Shown here: piece after piece, positions 17,665 through 26,815 of the stretch | Position numbering within the stretch: the stretch's first letter is position 1 | Layout: each line of letters begins with the position of its first letter | Origin: Colwellia sp. 12G3 | GTDB lineage: Bacteria > Pseudomonadota > Gammaproteobacteria > Enterobacterales > Alteromonadaceae | NCBI RefSeq assembly: GCF_002836775.1 | Contig: NZ_PJAQ01000012.1 | Span: 89,068 to 153,067, forward strand | Direction of reading: 5' to 3' | Length of the DNA stretch: 64,000 nucleotides | Made by a program: the position numbers and the translations under genes | The notes under the pieces: generated by a model | Seen by the model: the letters and a program-made list of their open reading frames with translations, nothing else | Databases searched by the model: none | Told to the model about the DNA's origin: nothing

Positions 17665-19596
17665 TTATTGTTTTAAATAGGTGTAGCCATTCAAACAAGC
17701 TTCGTAAAAATCAATCAAGTTTACCCCTTCCCTCGGTTTTATTTTTCCGCGTGCTATTTGTGCATCAATTTCTTTTTTTATCATTTGCGCCATGATTGCT
17801 GGCGTATATTGCATGGTAGATAATACATTATCGACCGATGAACCGTTGACGACTTCTTCAATATAAAAGTCTTTCGGATCATCGTCGTAGCTGACAATAT
17901 GTACTTCATTTAAACGACCAAATAAGTTATGCATATCCCCCATTACGTCTTGATAAGCGCCGGTTAAAAATATACCAATAAAGTAATCTTCCTCTTCTTT
18001 AAGTGTATGCATAGGAATATTATTTGCCACGCTGTCTTGACCTATGAATTTATCTATTTTTCCGTCACTATCACAGGTTATATCTACCAAACTACAGAGT
18101 TTAGTTGGTTTTTCGTTTAAACGAGAAATAGGCACTACGGGCAGTATTTGGTCGATTGCCCAAGAATCTGCGGCCGATTGGAAAACAGAAAAGTTAGCTA
18201 AATACTGTGATGACAACATCTCAGAAATATCATTGAGTTCTTCTGGGATAAACTCATGTAAATGCATCTGTTGTTCAATGGTATTGAGAATGCGCCAGTA
18301 TAGTGTTTCGACCTTGGCTAACTCGTCTAAACTCAATATTCCGAGTTTAAATGCTTGCATGGCCTGCGACTTTAATTGTGTAACATCGTTATAGATTTCT
18401 TGATGACTATTATTTTTTTCGGCCTCAATAAGACCTTTTTCTAAGTCACGAATGTTGGTGACTATAATGTGTTCGCCCGTTGCTTTACCTGTTGAGTATT
18501 GCGTACCACTGGGGTGGATTTCTCCAATAATATTAGTGATAACACAAGAGTGATGAGCCGTCATCGCACGGCCACTCTCACTGACTAAGTGGGGGTGAGG
18601 AACAGATTCTAAGTCACAATTTTGCTTAAAACCGTAAACTATATCCGACACATATTCAGCGAGGTTATAGTTACACGATGAATCGTTGGTAGATTGAGAA
18701 CCATCGTAATCAATCGCTAAACCACCACCCACATCAACGTATTCGAGCGGCACACCTAATTTGATTAATTTACTGTAAACTAACGATGCTTCTTGAACGG
18801 CTTCTTTAATGGCACGAATATCGGTTAATTGGCTGCCAATATGAAAATGTAGAAGTTTAACACAGTCGCTTAAGCCAGCATCTTCTAAATAAGCCACCGC
18901 ATTAAGAATTTCGGCAATGCTTAAACCAAATTTAGCGCGTTCACCACTTGAATGTTCCCATTTGCCACGACCTTTCACCATCATTTTTACACGTAGACCA
19001 ATAATGGGTTTTATATCCAGTGTTTTGGCAAGCTCAACGAGTTTTATCAGTTCACTAAATTTCTCGATAACAATAATAATATTTCGGTCAATCTTTAAAC
19101 CTAATAAAGCTAGGCGTAAATATTCTTCATCTTTATAACCATTTAAAATAGTTAATGAGTTCTTGTTAGTGTTATAAGCTAGTGCGGCAATGAGTTCAGG
19201 TTTTGAACCGGCTTCTAAACCGTAATTATAACGGCTACCCGCTTCAACGATTTCTTCAATAACCTCGCGCATTTGGTTTACTTTTACCGGAAAAACACCA
19301 AAGTATTGCCCTTCATAATTGGCTTCTTCTATGGTATTACGGAATGTTTTGTTCAATAGCTCAACTTGAGACCGTAAAATATCATGGAAGCGAATTACGG
19401 CAGGAAACTGTATACCCTCGCTTTGCATTTCCTTGACGACTTCTTTTAAATTGATCTTTAAGTTGGGTTGGTCATAACGTGGAATCACATGAATGTCGCC
19501 GTTTTCACCAATGTCAAAATAGCCATTGCCCCAGCGCTTTACTTGATAGATGTTTTCAGCGTCTTCAATTGACCACTGTGTTAAAGAAGTTTTCAA
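17665..19596 (-). CDS. speA: Biosynthetic arginine decarboxylase
   Basis: PLP enzyme that converts arginine to agmatine and CO2, the first step of the agmatine route to putrescine. The TTG at 19596 is chosen. It gives 643 aa with the family N-terminus (TQWSIEDAENIYQVKRWGNG), has AGAG about ten bases upstream, and lies 10 bp after the speB stop. The frame is open up to 19683 but would overlap speB. The PLP lysine is in FPVKVNQ (about K105). The alanine-racemase-like barrel includes FHIGSQLTD and YVDVGGGLAIDYDG, with ESGRAMTAHHS and the C-terminal domain ending EACLNGYTYLKQ. Forms an operon with speB. Confidence 0.93.
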   Translation of the reverse strand: MKTSLTQWSIEDAENIYQVKRWGNGYFDIGENGDIHVIPRYDQPNLKINLKEVVKEMQSEGIQFPAVIRFHDILRSQVELLNKTFRNTIEEANYEGQYFGVFPVKVNQMREVIEEIVEAGSRYNYGLEAGSKPELIAALAYNTNKNSLTILNGYKDEEYLRLALLGLKIDRNIIIVIEKFSELIKLVELAKTLDIKPIIGLRVKMMVKGRGKWEHSSGERAKFGLSIAEILNAVAYLEDAGLSDCVKLLHFHIGSQLTDIRAIKEAVQEASLVYSKLIKLGVPLEYVDVGGGLAIDYDGSQSTNDSSCNYNLAEYVSDIVYGFKQNCDLESVPHPHLVSESGRAMTAHHSCVITNIIGEIHPSGTQYSTGKATGEHIIVTNIRDLEKGLIEAEKNNSHQEIYNDVTQLKSQAMQAFKLGILSLDELAKVETLYWRILNTIEQQMHLHEFIPEELNDISEMLSSQYLANFSVFQSAADSWAIDQILPVVPISRLNEKPTKLCSLVDITCDSDGKIDKFIGQDSVANNIPMHTLKEEEDYFIGIFLTGAYQDVMGDMHNLFGRLNEVHIVSYDDDPKDFYIEEVVNGSSVDNVLSTMQYTPAIMAQMIKKEIDAQIARGKIKPREGVNLIDFYEACLNGYTYLKQ

Positions 19597-19606
19597 GGTG
19601 GAATCT

Positions 19607-20563
19607 CTACTTATGGTGTAAACAAATAATGAGTTCGCGTACAACTTTGGCGGCGAAAACATCACTATTGCCCGTTGTGTCAATCTCTGGTGAAAGCTCT
19701 ACGACATCACACCCGACAAAGTTTTTATTTTTTAGTATTTTGCAAAGGCTAACAAAAGAATGAAAATCTTCACCACCAGGTTCTGGGGTGCCTGTTCCAG
19801 GGAAAAAGCTAGGGTCGAAGTAATCAAGATCTAACGTTAAATAAATAGGACGCTGATCGTCAATTTCGGCCACGGTTCTTAAAAATTCATCACGACTATT
19901 CTTTAAGGTTTTATTAGCACGCATCCATTGATATTCATCTTTAGTACCTGAGCGTATACCATACTGAATCAGTTGATGTTGTTCGGTGAAATGGTCGGTC
20001 ACGCGTTTGATAATAGAGGCATGAGAATGATGAAAGCCTAAGTAGCCATCACGTAAATCAGCATGGGCGTCTAAGTGTAATAAAACCAGATCATCATAAG
20101 CCTTTAAATAAGTGGTAATGGGCGCATATGAAATGGAGTGTTCACCACCTAAGGTTAACGTTTTTATATGGTGATTAACCAATAGTTCAGGGCTAAATTG
20201 TGCAAAGTAATCATCCGTTGCCGTTTGCCATTGTTGTTCAATATCTTTGTGTTCATTACTGGTCGGCGTGATTTTAGTGGATAGATTACCTAAATCGTAA
20301 AAGCAAATATCATCAATATCTTCATCTAAATAGGGCGAGTATGATTCTATGCCGTCAGATACTGCACGTAATGCATTAGGCCCTGCTTTTGTACCTTTTC
20401 TAAAACAGGCGGTACCGTCAAATTCAAAACCTAATAGATAAATGGCATTTTCGTACAGACAGTCTGCAGTTTTCGCACAATCATAAATTGTTTCTGGTTG
20501 AGTAAAATTGACACTGAGTTCACAAACTTTATGTGGAAAGTTCGTCATGTTGATCGTATTCAT
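19607..20563 (-). CDS. speB: Agmatinase (ureohydrolase family)
   Basis: Mn-dependent enzyme that hydrolyses agmatine to putrescine and urea, 318 aa. Metal ligands are visible: H142 in GGEHSIS, D165/H167/D169 in LHLDAHADL, and the two Asp of LTLDLDYFDP, followed by FFPGTGTPEPGG. Arginase and formiminoglutamase share the fold, but the downstream speA, 10 bp away, points to agmatinase. It is the first gene of the speB-speA unit. Its ATG faces the divergent AdoMet-decarboxylase gene across a ~410-bp spacer that holds a MITE-like repeat. Confidence 0.9.
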   Translation of the reverse strand: MNTINMTNFPHKVCELSVNFTQPETIYDCAKTADCLYENAIYLLGFEFDGTACFRKGTKAGPNALRAVSDGIESYSPYLDEDIDDICFYDLGNLSTKITPTSNEHKDIEQQWQTATDDYFAQFSPELLVNHHIKTLTLGGEHSISYAPITTYLKAYDDLVLLHLDAHADLRDGYLGFHHSHASIIKRVTDHFTEQHQLIQYGIRSGTKDEYQWMRANKTLKNSRDEFLRTVAEIDDQRPIYLTLDLDYFDPSFFPGTGTPEPGGEDFHSFVSLCKILKNKNFVGCDVVELSPEIDTTGNSDVFAAKVVRELIICLHHK

Positions 20564-20749
20564 CGCTAATAACTACGTTAAGTGTGGGTAAAATTAAATA
20601 TCGCATTATGCTGAAAAACGCAATAAAGTATAGCTTTTTATTTCAAAAAAAAATTATCAATAAATTGATTAAATTTATATTGAAATCTACACTTTTTTTT
20701 GTAAAATAGCGCAAATTTTGTGTGTGCTCTATTTACAGTACACAGCCTC

Positions 20750-20908
20750 ATACCAATTCCATTAAGTTTGTGATCTTGTTGTGCGTAGAAAAAATAATTC
20801 AAGGGTAGGCGCTTGATTGACCAATAGCTTGCTATTGGGATTGAAAGCAACGCAGACTTGGAATATTTTAGCCCGTATAAGAGGGCAATAATTTAACGAA
20901 ATTGGTAT
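20750..20908. repeat. MITE-like palindromic repeat, copy 2 (ATACCAAT ends)
   Basis: A 159-bp block between ATACCAAT (20750-20757) and ATTGGTAT (20901-20908), in the promoter region between the divergent speB and AdoMet-decarboxylase genes. Its left part matches the reverse complement of 667-828 (CATTAA, TGATCT, CGTAGAAAAA, CAAGG). An internal dyad is CCAATAGC-TT-GCTATTGG near 20821. Open frames drawn across it on the minus strand are not genes. The remaining spacer (20564-20749) is very AT-rich and may hold the two promoters. Confidence 0.6.
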
Positions 20909-20974
20909 TCTATTTTCGACTTTATTTTTAGTCATAATTTGTTGAAATAGCAACATGATATTTTAGGAATGCTT

Positions 20975-21937
20975 GTGTTTTTTGAAGGTTCAGAAAAAAA
21001 GGTTGAGATATTAGTTCATCACGAACAACTTTCATTGCTTAATGATTTAAGCGATGATTTTTGGTCTGAACTCGTTAATCGTTGTCATGCCCAAATACTG
21101 TCGAGTATTCGTAATGAACATTGCAAAGCATTTTTATTATCAGAATCTAGCTTATTTGTTTGGGATGATTGTTTTCTTATATTAACTTGCGGTGAAACCA
21201 ATTTAGTCAATTCTGTTGAGTATTTTATTCAACAACTTGGCGTAGATAAAATTAAGCATTTAACCTATCAGCGTAAAAACGAGTACTTCTCACATGCTCA
21301 ACCGAGTTGTTTCGGCGATGATATAAAGCGCTTAACTCAATATATCCCAGGTAAAGCGCTGCGATTTGGCGCAATGGACAGCCACCATAATTTTGTATTT
21401 CATCAAGATAATGATTTTCAGGCATCAATTGATGATAAAACATATGAAATATTTGCTTATCAAATTAGTGAGGATGCTTCAAATCACCTGACTCGTCCGG
21501 GATTACAAGCCAATGATATTCGTCAATTTTTAAGGCTTGAACAACTGATCCCCGATTTTCAAATAGATGACTTTGTTTTTCAGCCTTATGGTTATTCTGT
21601 TAATGCTATTTTGGCAAAAAAATATCTGACAATCCATATTACGCCTCAATCTGATAGCAGTTATGTAAGTTTTGAATCAAACATTAATTTAATTAAATTA
21701 GTACCGATTATTTTAGCCGTATTGCAGCCGTCATCGTTTGATCTACTGAGTTATAACGAAACTGAATTTGAGGCATTAACCGCTATAAATGTTCCAAATA
21801 ATTACGTGAGCCAATCGTTGGTTCAGCAAAAATTAACCAATGGTTTCTTGGTTAATTTTGCTAACTATATTTTACCTAAACAACAATTTATTCAAGCCAC
21901 TGAGTTTGATATCGCGGGAGAAAACCATGAACTCTAA
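20975..21937 (+). CDS. S-adenosylmethionine decarboxylase, eukaryotic type
   Basis: Makes decarboxylated AdoMet, the aminopropyl donor for spermidine; 320 aa. The GTG at 20975 is chosen over the ATG at 20969 because AGGA (20965-20968) directly abuts that ATG but is six bases from the GTG. This is the class 2 pyruvoyl enzyme typical of eukaryotes, not the short bacterial SpeD. Counting from the GTG: FFEGSEK at the N-terminus, the self-cleavage motif L55-S-E57|S58, the Cys in LTCG (C72), GYS with S208, and TIHITP with H221, all matching the human catalytic set. The human ribose-binding Glu247 is Gln (Q225) here. It overlaps speE by 11 bp. Confidence 0.88.
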   Translation: MFFEGSEKKVEILVHHEQLSLLNDLSDDFWSELVNRCHAQILSSIRNEHCKAFLLSESSLFVWDDCFLILTCGETNLVNSVEYFIQQLGVDKIKHLTYQRKNEYFSHAQPSCFGDDIKRLTQYIPGKALRFGAMDSHHNFVFHQDNDFQASIDDKTYEIFAYQISEDASNHLTRPGLQANDIRQFLRLEQLIPDFQIDDFVFQPYGYSVNAILAKKYLTIHITPQSDSSYVSFESNINLIKLVPIILAVLQPSSFDLLSYNETEFEALTAINVPNNYVSQSLVQQKLTNGFLVNFANYILPKQQFIQATEFDIAGENHEL

Positions 21938-22787
21938 CTTATGGATTGAAGAGACGTTTAAAGATTTTTTGGGTCTAAAATTTAAAGTTGAAAAAGTATT
22001 ATTTTCTGGAAAAAGTGAATTTCAAACGGTTGATGTCGTTGAAACAAAAGGCCATGGAAAAATGTTGCTCAATGACGGTTTAATTATGGTCACTGAACGA
22101 GATGAATTTGCTTATCACGATATGATTTCCCACGTGCCGTTATTTGTTCATCCTTCACCGAAAAATGTTTTGATTATTGGTGGTGGTGACGGCGGTACAG
22201 CGAGAGAGGTTTTGCGTCACAGCAATGTTGAAAAATGCACTATGGTTGAAATTGATAGTATGGTTGTTGATGCTTGTCGTGCGCATATTCCACAAACGGC
22301 TAAAGATCTTGATCATGAAAAATTAACGCTAATTATTGGTGATGGCGTTGAGTTTGTGAAAAACACGACTGAAAAATTTGATGTCATTATTGTTGATAGT
22401 ACCGATCCTATTGGTCCAGCGCAGCCCTTATTTGGGGAGGCTTTTTATCAAGATGTTTATCACTGCTTAAGTGATGACGGTATTGTGGTTTCTCAAGGAG
22501 AGTCTTCTTGGTATGCCATGGACATCCAGCAATCATTATTAAAAGTATTGAATGTAGTTTTTCCTCAAACCTATTTATACAGTTTTAGTAATTTAACCTA
22601 TCCGGGCGGTTTGTGGAGTTTTACCTTTGCAACCAAAAAACATCATCCAACCAAAGATTTTAATGCGGAACGAGTAGAAAGCAGCGGTTTATCTTTTGAC
22701 TACTATAATGCAGCGCTTCATAGTGCCGCATTTGCTTTGCCAAGTTTTGCTATAAAAGGTTTGCAAGGCTTGATTGATAACGACTAA
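21927..22787 (+). CDS. speE: Spermidine synthase (aminopropyltransferase)
   Basis: Transfers the aminopropyl group from decarboxylated AdoMet to putrescine. 286 aa from the ATG at 21927, with GGGAG six bases upstream; the longer open frame to 21840 lies inside the previous gene. Family motifs: VLIIGGGDGGTAREVLRH (nucleotide-binding loop), VEIDSMVV, GDGVEFV, DVIIVDSTDPIGPA and the gatekeeping YPGGLWSF. The 11-bp overlap with the AdoMet decarboxylase gene implies coupled translation. With the divergent speB-speA this completes the arginine-to-spermidine route. Confidence 0.95.
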   Translation: MNSNLWIEETFKDFLGLKFKVEKVLFSGKSEFQTVDVVETKGHGKMLLNDGLIMVTERDEFAYHDMISHVPLFVHPSPKNVLIIGGGDGGTAREVLRHSNVEKCTMVEIDSMVVDACRAHIPQTAKDLDHEKLTLIIGDGVEFVKNTTEKFDVIIVDSTDPIGPAQPLFGEAFYQDVYHCLSDDGIVVSQGESSWYAMDIQQSLLKVLNVVFPQTYLYSFSNLTYPGGLWSFTFATKKHHPTKDFNAERVESSGLSFDYYNAALHSAAFALPSFAIKGLQGLIDND

Positions 22788-22868
22788 GCGGACGGCCCAA
22801 TAGTGTTTTCATTGCGACGGTTCTAAGGTGTAGTCGCGTTGATTACGGTCAGTGATAACAGGTTTAAA

Positions 22869-22925
22869 GGGGGGAGTTAGCAACATTACCAAAAAGGTTA
22901 GTTGTCAATTTTACTCCCTTTATTA
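22869..22925. terminator. Stem-loop between convergent speE and phosphorylase genes
   Basis: GGGAGT (22872-22877) pairs with ACTCCC (22913-22918), with flanking A/T tracts and partial inner pairing (GCAAC with GTTGT). The position between two converging genes suggests a shared terminator. Confidence 0.4.
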
Positions 22926-22929
22926 ACGC

Positions 22930-24702
22930 CTATTCGCATGCTAGAACTTTCGTATTTACTTTATTTGAAATCCATACCGTTTGATAAGGTGTTAAGATTA
23001 ATTCTTGTGTTAACTCCGTTATTTCACGCTTGCTAATCAGTTCAAACCACGAATCGGTAATAATTAAGTTGAGCTCACTTAATGGCAAGGCTATCGATTG
23101 GTCAGAAATATTACTCACACAAAATATGCTTTGTTTTCGGTCTTGGCTTTGACGCCAAAAACCAAAGAGCTGCAAACCTAAATGAAGGGTAAATTGCGTC
23201 GCATTGGGGTGAAAGGCTGGCTGCTTAATACGGATGTTTAGTAGAGCCTTTAACCTTGATAGCACTTTTACATGATGTAAGTTTTTGTCAGCAAGTGCTT
23301 TTTCTAAAACATCTTCGTGCCAACGACGTCGATTAATAGAGCGGTTATGGTGGGTATTTGCTAATTTTTGATAATCGTTTTGCGTGCCTAACAGGCTATG
23401 AATATAGAGTCCCGGCACACCTTCAAGGGCAAACATAATGGCATGAGCACAAATAAAACGTTCAAAGTTCCATTCATCTTTACCGTTAACAGTACCTTGC
23501 ATCGCATCATAGAGTGAGATGTTCATTTCATAAGCTTTCTGCTTACCATTATCAGCCGTGCGCCACGATATTTTACCGCCAAAATTTTCAACCGTATGCA
23601 CTAATTTATCAAGTTCATCTTCACTTAATAAACCTTCAGCGGGACGTAAACCTATACCATCATGTGAGGCAATAAAATTAAAGTACATAGTGCCGTCTTG
23701 TGATGGTGGCATACTCATTAACCAACGTTTTAAATATAAACAATTACCGGTGAGCAAGGTGTTTAACAGTAAGGGTGGTAATGAAAAGTTATAGATACCA
23801 TGCGCTTCATTGGCATTGCCAAAATACGTTAGGTTTTGTGTGTTTGGAATATTGGTTTCGGTAATGATAATGGCTTGAGGCTCTGCCGATTCAATGAGTG
23901 TTCTCAATAACCGAACAACCTCATGGGTTTCGGGTAGATTGATACTCGGTGTTCCCACAACTTTCCATAAAAAGGCGATGGCATCTAATCTAAATATTTT
24001 CACGCCCATGTCTAGGTATTGTCTGATGATGGAGGTAAATGCTTTTAATACTTCAGGATTACGAAAATCAAAGTCGACTTGATCGTGACTAAACGTGCAC
24101 CAAACCCATTGTTTGCCATTTCCCGTTTCAACTTCTTTGAGTAATGGAGATGTGCGTGGGCGTATTACCTCAGATAAGTTATCTTCTGGCAGTGCCGTGA
24201 AAAAGTAGTCGCTGCCTTGCCCTTCGCCTTTAATAAAATTATCAAACCAAGCGCTCCGACTTGAGCAATGGTTAATCACCAGATCAGACATCAAATGGTA
24301 GTTTTTACTGATATCTTCAATATCACACCAGGTTCCCAATGACTCATTGACCGAAGAATAATCAATGATGGAAAAACCGTCATCTGAGCTGTAGGGAAAA
24401 AAGGGTAAAATATGGACACTGTTAATGGTATTTTTAATGGTGCGATCTAAAAAATTCTTTAAGGTTTGTAGAGGCGGTTCATCTGTTTTGATAATACTAT
24501 CACCGTAGGTAATTAAAATAATATCTTCTTCAGACCACTGATTGCTAAAAGGTTTTACCTCGGCGACCTCGCTTGATAATTGCATGATGTTAAGTAGGTC
24601 TTGTGCTATTTCGTCCAATGACAGCTCAAGTGGCACATCGTGATAAATAGTCGCAAGTTGCTGAGTTAACTTATCTTTTAGTTTTTTTACCTGTGTGTTC
24701 AT
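22930..24702 (-). CDS. GH13 subfamily 18 phosphorylase, probably glucosylglycerate phosphorylase
   Basis: A 590-aa alpha-amylase-fold enzyme. GH13 regions: DLVINHCS (I), IFRLDA with nucleophile D240 (II), ITETN with acid/base E282 (III) and ASHDG with D348 (IV). The family (GH13_18) holds sucrose, sucrose-6-phosphate, glucosylglycerol and glucosylglycerate phosphorylases. Three partner genes encode glucosyl-phosphoglycerate synthase, its phosphatase and a glycerate kinase, so the best call is phosphorolysis of glucosylglycerate to glucose-1-phosphate and D-glycerate. Sucrose phosphorylase cannot be excluded by sequence alone. Last gene of the operon, 24 bp after the synthase gene. Confidence 0.82.
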   Translation of the reverse strand: MNTQVKKLKDKLTQQLATIYHDVPLELSLDEIAQDLLNIMQLSSEVAEVKPFSNQWSEEDIILITYGDSIIKTDEPPLQTLKNFLDRTIKNTINSVHILPFFPYSSDDGFSIIDYSSVNESLGTWCDIEDISKNYHLMSDLVINHCSSRSAWFDNFIKGEGQGSDYFFTALPEDNLSEVIRPRTSPLLKEVETGNGKQWVWCTFSHDQVDFDFRNPEVLKAFTSIIRQYLDMGVKIFRLDAIAFLWKVVGTPSINLPETHEVVRLLRTLIESAEPQAIIITETNIPNTQNLTYFGNANEAHGIYNFSLPPLLLNTLLTGNCLYLKRWLMSMPPSQDGTMYFNFIASHDGIGLRPAEGLLSEDELDKLVHTVENFGGKISWRTADNGKQKAYEMNISLYDAMQGTVNGKDEWNFERFICAHAIMFALEGVPGLYIHSLLGTQNDYQKLANTHHNRSINRRRWHEDVLEKALADKNLHHVKVLSRLKALLNIRIKQPAFHPNATQFTLHLGLQLFGFWRQSQDRKQSIFCVSNISDQSIALPLSELNLIITDSWFELISKREITELTQELILTPYQTVWISNKVNTKVLACE

Positions 24703-24726
24703 GTGTGTTCCGCCCTACAAGATTGA

Positions 24727-25959
24727 CTACTTTATTGATTGACTAAATTCTTCATTGTCTAACTCAACGGCTTCCTTTAATTGTAGTAAAATGTCAGGAA
24801 TCGCACTAACAACGCGGTTCCAAGAAGGGATGAAAGGTGTTTCCATTGGTTGCTCTAAAAAGATACTTCCTGCCGTTAATATGTTTTCAGCGAACATTTC
24901 TACCGCTTTTTCTTCGCTATGAATATCTAGCTTAAGGCCATTCATCATAGCGTCATTTCGATAGGTTTCCACGTAATCTAGCGCGATACGATAATAGGTT
25001 GCTTTTAAGGTTCTAAAGGTTTCAGGGGTGAATGTTTCACCTTGCGTAGCTAATTTACGAATAAAGGCCTTACTGATATCAATCGACATTTTAGATAATC
25101 CACCAGCGGTATTATCTAAGGATAAATCTTGATGTTTATGATCATAGGTTGAAGCTATATCTACTTGGCATATACGATTGGGTGAGTAATTACGGTACAT
25201 TTCAGAGAGGACACCTATTTCTAAGCCCCAATCACTTGGAATACGTAGGTCGTTTAATACATCTCGACGAAAAGAAAATTCACCGGCTAAGGGATACAAG
25301 AAGCTGTCCATATACTCAAGATAATCACAATGGCCCACTGTTTTTTTCAAGGCTTTGATTAGTGGAGTAACGAGTAAGCGTGATACGCGGCCATTAATTT
25401 TTCCATCGGCAACACGCGCATAAAAACCTTTAGAAAATTCATAGTTAAACAATGGGTTAGCCACAGGGTAGAGTAACCTATCAAGTAAATCTCTTTCATA
25501 AGTCAAAATATCACAGTCGTGCAACGCAATAGACTCAGCTTTGCCCGAAGCCAAAATGTATCCCATGCAATACCAAACATTACGACCCTTACCTAGCTCT
25601 TTAGGGGCTAAGCCTAGCGCTTTTAATTTTGCATCGATTGCCTGTAGCCTTGGGCCATCATTCCACAATACACGATGATGTTGAGGTAATTGGCCAAAAA
25701 AGGATAACGCATGTTTATACTGTTCGAGATCCGCTCTGTCCAAGCCAATAACAATTTCAGATAAGTACTTCACGTCTTTAATTTTATTAATAATATCAGG
25801 TAAGGCTTTACCTTCTAATTCAGAGAACAAAGACGGTAACATTAGCCCTAATGAGCGTTTCTTAGAGAACTCCAATAGTTCAGCTGCCATATCCGCAGGT
25901 TCACGTTGCGCCAAATTGTGTAATGTTGTCACTGTGCCATTTTGATAAAAATCAGCCAT
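24727..25959 (-). CDS. gpgS: Glucosyl-3-phosphoglycerate synthase (GT81)
   Basis: A 410-aa cytoplasmic glycosyltransferase joining an NDP-glucose to 3-phosphoglycerate, the first step to the compatible solute glucosylglycerate. Features: the N-terminal Rossmann-like part with IVIGLDRAD, the donor-binding segment GKGRNVWYC and the metal-binding D148-C-D150 (ALHDCDI), then GRVSRLLVTPL and the acceptor-side segment SDWGLEIGVLSEM, all as in the GpgS/GT81 family. Overlaps the upstream phosphatase gene by 8 bp. Mannosyl-phosphoglycerate synthase (GT55) is excluded because the motifs fit GT81. Confidence 0.85.
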   Translation of the reverse strand: MADFYQNGTVTTLHNLAQREPADMAAELLEFSKKRSLGLMLPSLFSELEGKALPDIINKIKDVKYLSEIVIGLDRADLEQYKHALSFFGQLPQHHRVLWNDGPRLQAIDAKLKALGLAPKELGKGRNVWYCMGYILASGKAESIALHDCDILTYERDLLDRLLYPVANPLFNYEFSKGFYARVADGKINGRVSRLLVTPLIKALKKTVGHCDYLEYMDSFLYPLAGEFSFRRDVLNDLRIPSDWGLEIGVLSEMYRNYSPNRICQVDIASTYDHKHQDLSLDNTAGGLSKMSIDISKAFIRKLATQGETFTPETFRTLKATYYRIALDYVETYRNDAMMNGLKLDIHSEEKAVEMFAENILTAGSIFLEQPMETPFIPSWNRVVSAIPDILLQLKEAVELDNEEFSQSIK

Positions 25960-26815
25960 GATTTTCTCCTGAGTTAATTGAAGGTGAGAGCAGTTGATTA
26001 GCTAAAAGTTTTTGAATCGCTTCCGCCCAACCTTCCGGACCGAATAATTGGGTTTGAGTGGTTTTATACTGACGATATAATGTCGGGAAATCATGAACCG
26101 GAGAGCGCACTTGAACCGCTATATCTGCGGCTTCTAACATAGCGATATCATTTTCACCGTCCCCTAAGGCAATAGTGAATATTGAAAGGTTATCAAAATG
26201 CTCGCGGTATCGTTCAGTTAACCAAATAAGCGCTTGGCCTTTATCGCAAAAATCCCCGATATGAATAAATCGTCCACCTTGCACAACATTGGCTCCTAGG
26301 TAAATCAACCTGTCTATAAAGGCTTTCTTCGTCGAATCATCGCCTAACCAATGCAGCGGCTCAGCAAACTGTCGTTTTTTTGCTCGTTCAGTTTCGTCTA
26401 AATTTAATCCTGTTATTTTACATAATGCGGATGCCGATAAGGTTGAAAAACTCTGGTAGTCACGGCTAAATTCATCGGTGTGTTCAGCCAATAAATTTAA
26501 CCAATAGTGTCTTGGTAAACTAAATGATTTAACCCAATAATTATCAATAACAACCGTATCCGCAGGTTGCGTGTTGAAGGTGTTTATTGGAATGTATATC
26601 GCAGCGCCATTTTCTATAATAAAGGGAGTATTTAAATTGAGCGCTTGGTGAATTATTTCTAATTCTGCGAATGTTTTACTGGTATTTAAAATAACAGGAA
26701 TATCAGCATTTTTTAATTGCTCAAGTGTTTTGTCTGCCGCTTTTGATTGGTAAGTGTAATGGTCTAGCAGTGTGCCATCTAGATCACTGAAAATAAGCGT
26801 TTTCAGTTTTCTCAT
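25952..26815 (-). CDS. HAD phosphatase of the MpgP/YedP family
   Basis: A 287-aa phosphatase. HAD motif I is FSDLDGTLLD with nucleophile D11 and D13, motif II is NTSKTF, and motif IV is GDGENDIAML. The cap domain and ENGAAI signature fit the mannosyl-3-phosphoglycerate phosphatase / YedP branch. In this operon its substrate is most likely glucosyl-3-phosphoglycerate, giving glucosylglycerate. It overlaps the kinase gene upstream by 4 bp and gpgS downstream by 8 bp, so all are co-translated from one message. Confidence 0.85.
   Translation of the reverse strand: MRKLKTLIFSDLDGTLLDHYTYQSKAADKTLEQLKNADIPVILNTSKTFAELEIIHQALNLNTPFIIENGAAIYIPINTFNTQPADTVVIDNYWVKSFSLPRHYWLNLLAEHTDEFSRDYQSFSTLSASALCKITGLNLDETERAKKRQFAEPLHWLGDDSTKKAFIDRLIYLGANVVQGGRFIHIGDFCDKGQALIWLTERYREHFDNLSIFTIALGDGENDIAMLEAADIAVQVRSPVHDFPTLYRQYKTTQTQLFGPEGWAEAIQKLLANQLLSPSINSGENHG

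Noticed and set aside
19607..20563. Arginase instead of agmatinase
   Set aside because: The same fold cannot be split by motif alone, but speA lies 10 bp downstream and spermidine genes are next door.
20638..20956. Two minus-strand frames upstream of the AdoMet decarboxylase gene
   Set aside because: They cross the ATACCAAT repeat block and have no gene-like start.
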